This document shows, one piece after another, positions 25,351 through 35,720 of a stretch of DNA of 64,000 nt; positions within the stretch are counted from its first letter, which is position 1; each line of letters begins with the position of its first letter. The stretch is from Stenopsyche tienmushanensis. Lineage: Eukaryota; Arthropoda; Insecta; Trichoptera; Stenopsychidae. The notes beneath the pieces are model-generated. The model searched no databases. It was given only the letters and a program-made list of their open reading frames with translations, and was not told where the DNA came from. The translations under genes and the position numbers were made by a program. The stretch spans positions 806,001 to 870,000 of the forward strand of contig WACJ01000042.1 in assembly GCA_008973525.1 (NCBI GenBank), written 5' to 3'.

Positions 25351-25665
25351 TTAGGGGGACCGAAAAGTATTCGCGTATTTTGAGATTTTGTGTTTTTGGG
25401 TTCAGTTTTTGCTCGGACACATTGACGAAAACATCTTTGTAAGTTTTTTTTTGTAGAACTATCGTTTAACGCTATTTTTTATTGTTAAGGGTGAAATTTC
25501 CAGATCCGAAACTAACAAAGTCCCTGGTATTGAACACTGTTTTTTTTAAAATTGCTTTGGAATGTCACAAAAGCTAGTAAAATACTCGAAGATGTTTATA
25601 GTGAAGCAAAACGAATAGGATGGGTGTTGTGGTATAGGATGGGTAATGCATATCTAGACCAAATA
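25351..25665. mobile_element. Mariner-type deletion derivative, right end missing
   Basis: The left end TTAGGGGGACCGAAAAGTAT follows a TA and matches the 7378-7906 family. The internal block 'aaaacgaataggatgggtgt' is conserved at about 25612. No inverse end follows before unrelated sequence. Confidence 0.5.
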
Positions 25666-25759
25666 CAACAAAAATAAGCAGCACTTTATTAAGAACACAA
25701 AACTAGTTCATTTTTGAATAACATTATAAATGATGATGATAAATGCTGATTGGGATAGA

Positions 25760-26014
25760 TGTGGACAGGACGTCGATTAGTAAGCCTCTTGTCTTATATA
25801 GCTTCTTTGTTAATCGCGAGAGAGATATAGCCGTGGGAAGGACGTTCCTCCCGCAGCCAAGGCTATCTGACGACTCATCATGCATCCTGCGCATCACCAT
25901 CCGAACTAACAACGGTGCACGCACAAGAAGCGATCGCTGTCGTTATTTCAGACGCAATGTGTCCACAACAACACACAAGATGGCGCTGTTAAATTGACAC
26001 ATTGCGCCATTTAA
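25760..26014 (+). repeat. Dispersed repeat family member (GTGGACAGG..)
   Basis: This is the longest copy of the family also seen at 19605-19787 and 34725-34835. Near its 3' end an 11-bp inverted repeat (CGCAATGTGTC at 25953-25963, its inverse at 25996-26006) interleaves with a second one (ATGGCGC / GCGCCAT). It lies about 0.8 kb upstream of the first recognised exon. Confidence 0.5.
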
Positions 26015-26820
26015 TAAGGATGATAATTCGCAGATGTAATCGAAAATAATCTCCAATTCCAATGCCTGAAGCCAGGCCCTAGAATTCTGGAATTAGGCTG
26101 GGTAGTGTTACCATATCCTTCTGATTCCAAATTTTTAGATTCATGAAGCACATCCTGAGAGGAAAACCATGAAAAAATGCAACCGACGTGGAAATATTTG
26201 TTAAATTTTATTATGTCAAAACCTAATTTATTTTTATATTTTAATGATAATTTTTGGATAAATACTCTAATTCTTGAAAGTAAACTCAATCAGTGAATCA
26301 TGCAATTAAAAAATAAATGGGGGAATCTCATATTTTATTATTTTAAACCAAGAACCTTTTTGCATCCAATTAAAAATGGTATGTATTTTTTAAGCTTTCT
26401 TATGGAGATATAAACGACAATACATATAATTAGGCTTTTAATAATATTAATAATTTAAAAAAATACACACGTCATAATGTTGAAGACAAGAATACCTAAA
26501 AATATACCCAAATAATTAATTTTTAATATAACAAAAATAGTATGTAAATATTTCATTTTACCAAAACGTTAATTAGGATGGAATTAATCATTTAAGTATT
26601 CCCAAGAATAATTTCAATTATGGGTGGGATACTTAAATTTCACATTTACAAATTGTTTTCTGAAATAATATTGTGGCTTTCAATGTATAATTTCAGAAAA
26701 TTAATTTCTTGCATAAACGGCATTTCGGCAATGTTTAAGACATCTCCGGAACTAATTTGAATATTTCATAAGCGGTAAATGTGCTTTATGCTCAAAATAA
26801 TCTTCTTTCTGTATTTTCAG

Positions 26821-26984
26821 CTGTTTGCGAGCTAAAAAGTCGGGGTCTTTCTGCCATCCTGGATGCATTGGCACAGGACTCGACCAAGGCGCTAATCGGA
26901 TCGATGGAGGAGGACCTCTGCGAGGTGACGTCTCGCTTGGCCAACATGTGGGGGAAACCACTTCTATCATGGAGTTGTCCACAA
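26821..26984 (+). CDS. Receptor guanylyl cyclase-like exon: ectodomain part 1
   Basis: This exon encodes 54 full codons after the last two bases of a split codon. It is bordered by a pyrimidine-rich TTTTCAG acceptor and a CAA|GTGAGT donor, and ends in phase 0. The protein (VCELKSRGLSAILDALAQDS ... DLCEVTSRLANMWGKPLLSW, then SCPQ) resembles the early beta-alpha units of ANF_receptor ligand-binding domains. These follow the pattern 'Cys-rich start, search for the local state of the system, then conserved Trp-Ser-Cys'. Receptor guanylyl cyclases are the best fit: single-pass membrane proteins that make cGMP when ligand binds outside. The two-Cys spacing suggests a disulphide, as in that family. 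Other ANF_receptor proteins such as glutamate or GABA-B receptors are less likely. No signal peptide is in this exon, so the start codon is upstream. The next exon joins in phase at 35388. Confidence 0.8.
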
Positions 26985-29254
26985 GTGAGTCTTTATCGTG
27001 TTAAATTTATAATAGTGATGATAAATTATATACGATCTGCTTCGTCCTATCGTCGAGTTACTCCTCGAGGCTATAAAGCGCCGCTTTTTTCGACGTCGTA
27101 AACTCGAATCGCCCCGAGAAATATTTTTCAGTGTATTTTTAGTGCCATTAAATGGACCGAATCCAGTTTTTCAGCCTCGTAAAAATATCCTGAAAATTTC
27201 ACGTAGGATTGTGTTTGTCAGATGGAATCGAGGAAAAAAAAGAGCTTAAAGTACGCTCTTAAATCAAACGGTGAAATATCGCCTTTTTGTTTGACAGATC
27301 TCTACATGTTGGATTACATTTGCTCGCGACTCCTTTGATTTCGATTTCACATGCAGAATATTCTTCAATTATAGATTTGAATTAATTCAATTTAATCGAT
27401 GAAATCATAATTCAATTAAATTCACTCCATTGTGGCTGTCAAACTGACGATAACAACGCTCTTTTTTTGTGCATTTCTCTATGACATGTATACAAGCCGC
27501 AGTAAGGATTATATTCTCATTTAAAAAAAGGAGTTCAAACACAATAATTTAATCGTTTACGCAGTGTAAATCCCAATTTGATATTGCACCATTGCACCGG
27601 ACTAGGTTTAAACTCATACACTCCTCATACACTGGTTTAACTTGAGTTGAAAAGAGGTTTAACTTGGCGTAAAAATACTATATTAATGATTTTGTTATAT
27701 AAAGTCACACATAGAATTCCAACACGACTTAATAATTTGCTTCAGTTTTTACTTTTTCAGATCCATAAAATCAATCTAAAACTGGTTCAATAAGATTGAA
27801 TGCCTCCAAATTTAAAGGCGAAGATTTATTTTCTATAATCTGGATTAAGATTCTTGCTTGTCAGCTTATTACACTGATTAGTTGCCTATCAATAATTTAG
27901 AATAGTGAGTAACTATAAGAAATTTGACGGAAGGTTCGGGAGCATGCATATATGTCGAATGTTTTTTGAATGTAGTCTGAGAGACTAATGATTAGTGATT
28001 AAGAGTGTAATGAAAGTCAGTGACTATTAAAAATAATAAAGTATGGACAGTTTAAAATATTGGGAGATCACCACATAAAATCTCCTATATCTGAAAGCCT
28101 TACAAAATCTTACGATCTTAAGATTTTTTTATAATATTGGATTATTTTGTAAGACAGTTTTCAAATATGTTTTAAAGAATAAATTTTTAGTGTTTTTAGG
28201 AAGATAAATACTATGATGATTTGAAGTATTCTCGCATGTGGTATGGAATCCAAGCGAAGGCTTTGTATTATTCGGTACATTTATTTTTAGCCATCCCCCT
28301 CGGAGCTTAGGTGTGATTAAACAAATCGGATTATCTCCGACGTTATTAACAATAAAAGTCGCAAATACAAATGTTTGTCTGTATTCCCCGTTGCGGCTGA
28401 GAATTGAAACTATTTCCAATCGGCTTAATGAAACTAATGAGCAATAGCGGCGAATCCACCGGCTGATGAAACCGCAAGAGAATTCGTATGTGATCCGACA
28501 ACCGACCCCTAACGAAGGGGTGGCTTTGTAATTCTTAACTTCTCATCCCTTCGGATAAATAATCCCCGTCGTCAGAAATAGACTTGCTTTCTATCGAATA
28601 ATTTTGCCCACATCTGACAGCGCCCCATTGTCAATCAGCAGCGCGATTTTGCCTTGAACAAATTTGATTTCTCCAGTCTTTTTGTGGCCGGGTTTAACAA
28701 GGCTTCGCCACCTAAGGGCTGCGAGAGTAAAATTGAGAAAAAAATCGACAGGGGCACTAAAAATTTGACGGGCGTGCTCATACCGGGGGTCACGTACATA
28801 CGTGTTTTACGATCCTCTGGACGAAAGCCTGAAACTGGAGATTTTAGGATGTCAGCATCTAGCTAGTATCCTGAAATCATTTTATTGCAGAAGAAAAACG
28901 TTACTTTATGTAAAGATTTTCAGATAAATTCATATGTTATATGGGGAGCATTAGCATATATGTGAACTCGCTGTGTATGAACAGAATTATAAGGGATGAT
29001 CCAAGAGCACGAAGGAAGAGTGCTATTTATTAGTTTGGGGTAAAGAGCTTTGAACATTTCTAACAAATTATAGGCGAGAAGTTATGACGATGGAAAACTG
29101 TGTAAATGGAGAAAAAATAATTGCTTATTTAACCTGAACTGAACCTGATAAAATAAGTATGCGGACATCCTTTTTAAAAACATCTTCCAAATTAAAAAAA
29201 AAACTTATAATTTATTTTAAAGAGAAATTTAATTCCAAATGATTGGGTTACCAT

Positions 29255-29851
29255 ATGATTTAAAAATGTAGATGCTATTATATATTTGTATGTACACCAT
29301 TTATCATCCATACAAATCCATTTGTCTCTAAGAGCCGCGCAGCATTAGTGAAGTTTGTATATCAATAAATAAACCTTTACACTCTTGATAACAAACAATA
29401 TGCCTTCATTTATTTGCGTAAATATAAACAATACACGTGTTTGTCTTCAGTTTTATTAACAATAAAATGCATTTGTTGAAGCTTGTAATCGATAAATTTG
29501 GGCTGATCGATACAATTACATTTCAAATAGAATCACTTTTGATGACACGCTGAGTTTTAAGTATATAATTAATCTATGTGACTTTCTACTATTTGTTGTA
29601 ATTCTAAGAAGACCACCAACGGCGGAAATTTAATTGAAACGTGACAAAAATAACCCGAAAATGTGATGTGTGTAGGGGCACCTTTACAGTACGACCTTGC
29701 CATCAATGTACGAGTGTATGATGAGACGCAAGACATTCTGTACGTCTCTGTCTTCGATGTACTAATCTCTGCATCCAACGTGCGAGAATGCTCTTGGTAT
29801 TACTCAAATCCAAGCGCATATATACGCGATTACTCATCAACGGGATAATTA
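29255..29851. mobile_element. piggyBac-like non-autonomous element, worn copy
   Basis: It shares with 14055-14437 the ordered blocks 'gatgctat.atatttgtat', 'ccatttatc.tc.atacaaatcca', 'aataaataaac', 'gataaatttgggct.atcgat' and, at the right end, 'cgcatatatacgcgatta.tcatcaacggGATAATT'. The terminal TTAA has decayed. An internal segment at 29668-29760 matches 43675-43745. It carries no transposase. Confidence 0.5.
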
Positions 29852-31804
29852 TTTTCTGTGTTGATTTTAATTAATTATTATTCAAGAAATATTTCTTTCT
29901 GAAATTTGTCATAATATAATATATTTTTTTAAAGTTTCTGTTAAGATTTGCATAAATAATTTTGTCGATAAATTAAGAAGGTATTAAGAAGGAAGATTTT
30001 AATATAATTTATATCTGTGAAATATATTTGTGTGCATATATTATATAATGTTTTAAAAATACATTTCATGCATATTTTATAATTTATTAATAGAATAAAC
30101 ATTAAAATATGCATATTTAGAATTTTTTAGGGACAACATTGCTAAAATAATTCCTGATGAATTTTCATTATCTTTCATAAAACTGTATCATCTTACCAAA
30201 TACATCCTTGAGACCCTTTTAGAAAATTGATATCCATAAAATTCCTTTTGAAAACCGCCCTTTACTACATAAAAACCCTCGGAATTTATCATGGAAGTTC
30301 GTTCTGGAAAAATCTCTTTGTCAAAATGATCTATAAATAATCATGCTGGAAAATTTATTCTTAAAAATGCTTCCAAAGGGTTAAATTATCTCAAGTATAT
30401 TTTTCAAAAAATCCAAATTATCCAAACTTCAATTTGACATAGCGAATTTTTTTGAAGCCTTTATACGACATAATAAAAGCTTAAAATATATACCAACACA
30501 TTTAGAAATTATTTAAGTATGTAAATTTAAAAAAACTGCCACGAAAATAATATTTATTAGGACCAAACAAGTACACAACATACAAACCACCACAAAGTTT
30601 CATACAATATAAGTCTTCAGTTTTAAAGAGTGGCTGAAATACATTAAAATTTTAACATCTATCCAACCATTACGATAGAATATCATATGGAGGAAAACAG
30701 TACACGTTAAACTTGCTGAATAATGTCAGGAATTTGAATAAGTTTCAGATCGTTCACATTTACTTAGACGAATATGAGAAGGCGAAACTTGTTCTAGTTG
30801 CCGTTAGCATATTCACATCCTAGACGTAAATTATTTTAGCAATTGGAAAGTTCTAATAAAGCACTAATGATGACCAATTTACCAAACTTGATTAACCCTT
30901 ATTCAGCATCTAATGCTGAAAAAAAAACTATTTTCGCACGGTTTTTCTTTGCGTGTTTTTCGCCTGATTGGGAAAATAACTTATACTTTCACCGTTTGCG
31001 ATTTTTTTATTCGATCCAGTTATTGAACGCACGAGCTTTTATCTATCTTTTAAATTTTGTAATAAAAATTTATTCGTTTTCAAAGCTGCTGGTATATGAG
31101 TTTGTGCTTTTTGCGTCAAGAGCTTTAATGCAATGGCGTTCCTTTGAGCAGAAAAGCTTTAAAAATATCAAGATTTATGGATGGAAACCATGAAGTTAAA
31201 CTTTATAAACGGGTTGATATGAAAAAAATTGAATCTATCCAAATTTATATAAATATAGTTAGTAAAGTCGGACAAAATTGCTATATTATATGACTAGGAT
31301 TGCTCAAGAAATATTGCAATAAATCTGATATAAATATAAAATAATGTCAAAGAAAGGATTTGCGATGCATTCGTCTAGCATTTCCACGCTAATACGAAAG
31401 CACAGAGTCCACAAAGCTCATATATCTGACACTATTTGCAGACGTTGCACACGAGGAAGCACCGCTCTCTGTGCTATGGAGACGTATGGAAATCCTACAC
31501 CGCATTTGTGGAAAGCAACAATTGGTGTGGAATATCACAACGTATAAAATCAATAGTGCTTTCGTTTGAAATCCATTTCAAATATATCGGGTTACCCATA
31601 ACTGTCAAACGATGGCTCCTGAAGGAGGCCGCATGAAAACAATATCAACGATGGATGCCATCATTGGATTGCTGTTATTATTTGCGTTGATAATTGATCA
31701 CATCATTCACATAGGCAAAGATATATATATATTCTCTTAATGTATTGAAAATATTCTAATTGAAGAAGAGATGCACGTTCAATAAATTTTGACAAAACAC
31801 ACAA

Positions 31805-32152
31805 TAACACATCACTCAATAAGTTCGTAGGACGATTTTGGCCTTCGTATTTTGGGATGTGCACGGTATTTTATTCATATATTATCTTGAGAAAGGAAGA
31901 ATCATCGACGATGAGTATTATATAGCATTATCGGTGCGTTTGATGAAAGAAATTCAGAAAAAACGCCTAAACAAAGAAAATATCTGAAAAAAATATATAT
32001 CACAGAAGAATGGCATAATTGCACGAATTGCACTTTGAATTGCTTCCACATACATCTTATTTTCCAAAGATAAGTCGTTCTATAAAAAAATGTCGAAAAA
32101 CGAAATCGAATTTTGCTTAAAAGTTTATCCTATGAACTTATTGAGTAATATG
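31805..32152 (+). mobile_element. Deleted mariner with inverted ends
   Basis: The ends (ACTCAATAAGTTCGTAGGA near 31813 and its inverse TCCTATGAACTTATTGAGTA near 32128) differ by one base over 19. Inside, the plus strand keeps AFVFWDVHGILFI and DEYYIALSVRLMKEIQKKR from the catalytic region of a mariner transposase. The whole N-terminal half is gone, leaving about 350 bp. It carries the same core as the minus-strand remnant at 16265-16860, and a solo end lies at 1898. Confidence 0.75.
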
Positions 32153-32617
32153 TTATTTTAGCAACAAGAATCCTTTTGCGCGAAATAACTATTTTCGCGC
32201 AAAAAATATTTTTATATAGATTTCAGATATTATTCGACCATTTGATGTATAATCGGTAGATATAATTGTTTAATTCATCATTTGTCCATATATCCATTTT
32301 TATATACAATTTCTTATTACTTAAATTAATGGGTTGGGATTAGGGGTCCCATTCGAACATTTTTTATGCGAAAAGTATTAAATTTATCCAAAATGTAGAT
32401 CACATTTTGGATATCTTTACGATTCTCTACTGTCGATAAAACCAACCTCAACGAAAACTGAGAGTTTTTTAGAAAAAAAAAATAACGAAATTACGGCCAT
32501 GTTTAAAAGTAAAAACGCTCAATGCACTCTTATTTTTAAAATATGTATTTTTGAAATGTTAATAAAATCCTGATCTTTTTGATTTAGTTTGATCATAAAA
32601 ATTCACCCCCTTGTTTA

Positions 32618-32808
32618 CAAGAGAGAAGAAGTTGCGTTGCGCAACACTGGATGCTAGTTCTCGCCTTCTTTTTTTAGTGATGGGATCAAGAAGCTTCCTA
32701 TCCGAAGGAATGAATGTATCTCTAATGAAAGAAACTATGTATAGCAATAAGACATTCCATTTGTATTTTTAAATATCACTAATAAATTTATACAGCAAAA
32801 TTTCGGAT
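32618..32808 (+). repeat. Dispersed repeat containing GCGTTGCGCAAC, copy 2
   Basis: This is the second copy of the repeat at 24891-25058, in the same orientation, with about 20-25 bases of extra or shifted sequence in the middle. It ends at 'tacagcaaaatttcgga'. Confidence 0.45.
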
Positions 32809-32927
32809 GATATTTGGTATATAAAATATTCGAATATAATAAAACACGCGTCCTAAACTTGACTTATTTACTCTATTGTACACTGCATAATCATTATTAA
32901 ACTTACATAATAAAAAATATTAATTTT

Positions 32928-33021
32928 TGTTCTTTTAAATAAGTACCACTTCATTTTTTTTGGAATAACTTTTATTTTAAGACTTACGTTTCAAATAAGG
33001 AAGTTTCCCTGCCGCATCCTA
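32928..33021 (-). repeat. Right part of GC-rich terminal-repeat element
   Basis: The sequence 'gttcttttaaataagtaccac ... ttaagacttacgtttcaaataaggaagtttccctgccgcatcc' matches 60420-60512, the right half of the complete short element at 60268-60512. The left half was not found. Confidence 0.5.
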
Positions 33022-34724
33022 CATATGGCATATTTTTTATTATATCGATTAGAAAGTGGAAATATTTGATTATTTTAAATGTATTATTTAATTAGATTAT
33101 ATTACATTGTAGAATAGAACATTGCAATAATCTTACGTAATTATCTGGACAGTGAAATTTAATAACAATTTATAAGGACTTAATCAGAATTTATGCTGTA
33201 AAATCACAATATTTAATCTTTTTATGTTCATTTTGTAGAGTACAATGTATTCTTTAATTAGCTTCAATAATTTTGTGATTCTAATTGTTTGACTTTATAA
33301 TGGGATAAAGAATTCGTATTTATTCAGAGAGTAAGTTTTTTTTCCCTATCCTTTGTGTAAAACTTTCAAGTTCTATTTGTTACGCTGAAACTTCGCAGAT
33401 ACCATTATATTTTAGATGAAATGTTTAAACTGAACTATTGAACCGGAATACTGATTCATCTGTATTTATGAGGAAGATGATTTCGATATGTATTAATAAA
33501 TTAATGGGGGATTCAAAGACATTTTTAAATCGTTTAAACTATGTTACAGTAGGTTTTAATTATTTGCTTGCGCCTCGTTTTCTTTGTTTAATTAAAATCA
33601 GACACTGAAACTATTAACGCTTTTTAGAATCGCGAAATTTTTCCATTAAATAATATTTAAAGAAGTATAGTTTTCTGACAGCCTAGACAATGAAATCAAA
33701 TTTTAGCATAGATAGATTTAAAATTGCATGGAAAATTTGAAACATATATATAAGACAATGAGAAAGAAATAGAAGAGATCAAATATTTTGTGAAGAAGTG
33801 CCAGGCGGAAAAATGTTCGAAGCCTCTTTTCGCATTCAATCTCGTAAATAGGATTTTATGCTTCGATAAGTATGCAGTATTCCAGATTCTGTACCGAGAG
33901 ATAGATGAGAGTCTTTCGGTATTTTTTTGCTTTTACATCCCCTACGTTAGGGATGCTGTAATCGCTAAAATACTGTGCAAACAAGACCGCAGACCAAAAC
34001 CACTAGGTTGCAGCTCGTATTTGTGCTCTCGGTGAGATCTCGACTCACCATTACGTTTACGCGATCAAATATACCACCCCAATGGGCGCTTGTAGGTGTA
34101 ATCGGAACAAAGTAAATTTGATACACCAATATTCTAATGTATCATGTAATGAAGGTGTTTACAACATCGCATTTATTAAAATAACGCGATATTTTTCCAA
34201 AAAAATGATTTTATTTCGTTTCATCCCTTACTCTCGACGGGAAAAAAGCGAGTAATGAATTCAAAGAAGATTCAACAAGCAGAAATGGGATGGTCTAATT
34301 TATATGCATTGGATAACCCTTATTATGTCCCTCTTGAAAGCTCGTGAAAAATAGACAACATGTAATAATCCTATGAAAATATTATGTTTCTATTATGAAG
34401 CATGAATTAAATCATTTCAAATTCAAATTAGTACAATAATTTTTAGGTTTATTTTACCCCCACATATGGTAATATTTAAGCAAGCCCTTATATAATATAT
34501 TATATGTTTACTTTTTTCTTATTTTACACGGTTAAATAATTACTTTTGAAGGTTTACTGCGATTTTATAAACATTTAATTTTTACGATTTATATATAAAA
34601 TTATCATATTTGGGAAATTCAGGGATGGAAAGCTATGGGATGAAGTTTATGAGTTCGATCATATTCCAAAATTCTTAATGAAAGAAAACCAAAATCTAAA
34701 CAATTCATCAAACATCAGTCTGCG

Positions 34725-34835
34725 GGAAGGACATCTTCCCACAATCAAGGCTAACCAAGGACTCCCCTTTCTGCATAGACGGAAAGCGGTGCACACGCAA
34801 TAAAAGTAGTTCTTCTAGACGCAATGTATTGATGA
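34725..34835 (+). repeat. Dispersed repeat family member, fragment
   Basis: The blocks 'cgggaaggac.tc.tccc.ca.tcaaggcta', 'acgcaataa' and 'cagacgcaatgt' occur in the same order as in 25760-26014. Both ends are missing. Confidence 0.4.
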
Positions 34836-35387
34836 AACAAAGTTTTATCAATTTAAAAAATCATAATATTACTAATATCCTATATTTTGCTTTTGAGAGC
34901 AATATTTAATCAAAACCACAATGATTTAAATAAATATGAGAAGAGAATGGTACGAATCACGTGTAAATCTTTCAGATCCTCAAATTCTTTCGCTTGTATT
35001 TTAGCTGAAAGAGCTAAGATTTAAGCTGAAATTTATCTTCCAGTGTGTAATAAATGAGAGCCTTTGGCACATTCAGTATATTGATATTAATAGTTTGTCG
35101 GCGCTTTGATTAGGGTTTTATTCAATTCGGATTTTCATCTCTCTACGTGCTCTAGAGAATTATCTGCTTATTTCGAATCGCTATTATTGCATTTTGCAAT
35201 ATTACCAATTCTACTGAAATAATTGTCGGTACGGAATGTATACAAAATTATGTAATAAACTAATGTTTGGCGAGAAATGGATGTGCTGTAATGTCTGCGC
35301 AATTAACTAAAATTGGTAACACTTAATGTGGATTGTATTCAATTAAATCATATGTTCAATTTTAACCTTATTTTTTTCTATTTAAAG

Positions 35388-35496
35388 ATAACAAAAGGAA
35401 CACAACGACTCGTGCCATCTTTGGAAGAGACTGCCAATGCTATCGTTGCTGTGGCCAAGATGCTTTCGTGGAAGTCCATCGTCATTATCACGTCTG
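35388..35496 (+). CDS. Receptor guanylyl cyclase-like exon: ectodomain part 2
   Basis: This exon has 36 codons plus one base, with acceptor ..ctatttaaag and donor G|GTGAGC. It enters in phase 0, matching the previous exon, and leaves in phase 1. The protein ITKGTQRLVPSLEETANAIV then AVAKMLSWKSIVIITS carries the 'R..PS...TA.A...V.....W..V.II' pattern. ANF_receptor domains place this after the first lobe crossing, where the chain leads into the second lobe. An alternative AG nine bases downstream would drop three residues but keep the frame; I chose the upstream one because it follows the pyrimidine tract directly. Unusually long introns flank it on both sides. Confidence 0.8.
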
Positions 35497-35654
35497 GTGA
35501 GCAAACTATTTTCATGATTTAGCTTTATAATCTTTTTATGGATGTCATCGAACATCTATAAATAATTGTCCAAAGAAGAATAAATGTATTAGTATTAATT
35601 ACATTACTGGCTAAAATTTGTAGATCAAGATTAAAGACATGCATATATAATATA

Positions 35655-35720
35655 TTAGGTTATCCCGAAAGTAATCCATTATTATTATTTTCGACTTAAA
35701 ACTTTGCTATTTCAATGTTT
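35655..35720 (-). repeat. Mariner-type end fragment (TTAGG..ATCCCGAAAG family)
   Basis: TTAGGTTATCCCGAAAGTAA follows a TA and matches the ends at 6677 and 2936. No transposase sequence follows that I can read. It sits 158 bases downstream of the exon donor. Confidence 0.4.

Larger units (their letters stand above)
1..26820. other. Upstream non-coding DNA (intron or intergenic)
   Basis: No host exon could be supported here on either strand. The first recognised exon starts with the last two bases of a split codon, so at least one coding exon lies upstream, either outside the window or too short to recognise. The stretch is A+T-rich and carries the mariner-type, piggyBac-type and unclassified repeats listed separately. 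Between these lie repeat-free, GC-richer patches (about 3420-3860, 8880-9130, 11560-11900, 15360-15720 and 17000-17340) with no conserved reading frame I can recognise. Other gaps longer than 300 bases (for example 440-1430, 1930-2930, 3060-4990, 5230-6670, 10540-12410, 13350-14050, 17710-19600, 19790-23050 and 23420-24890) hold nothing I can identify beyond A/T-rich simple sequence. Confidence 0.7.
26985..35387 (+). other. Intron A (8.4 kb)
   Basis: It runs from GTGAGT to a weak acceptor (tttttttctatttaaag). It contains a piggyBac-like copy, a deleted mariner, two unclassified repeats and a partial terminal-repeat element, all listed separately. GC-richer sequence just downstream of the donor (26985-27330) and at 28440-28870 has no coding signal I trust. 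The latter includes a CCCCT..AGGGG hairpin near 28507. The remaining gaps (27330-28440, 28870-29250, 29850-31800 and 33020-34720) are A/T-rich with nothing identifiable. Confidence 0.75.

Noticed and set aside
30843..31193. 116-codon Phe/Leu-rich open frame on the plus strand
   Set aside because: Phe, Leu, Tyr and Lys richness is what A/T-rich random DNA produces; no family pattern or signal-peptide logic was seen.
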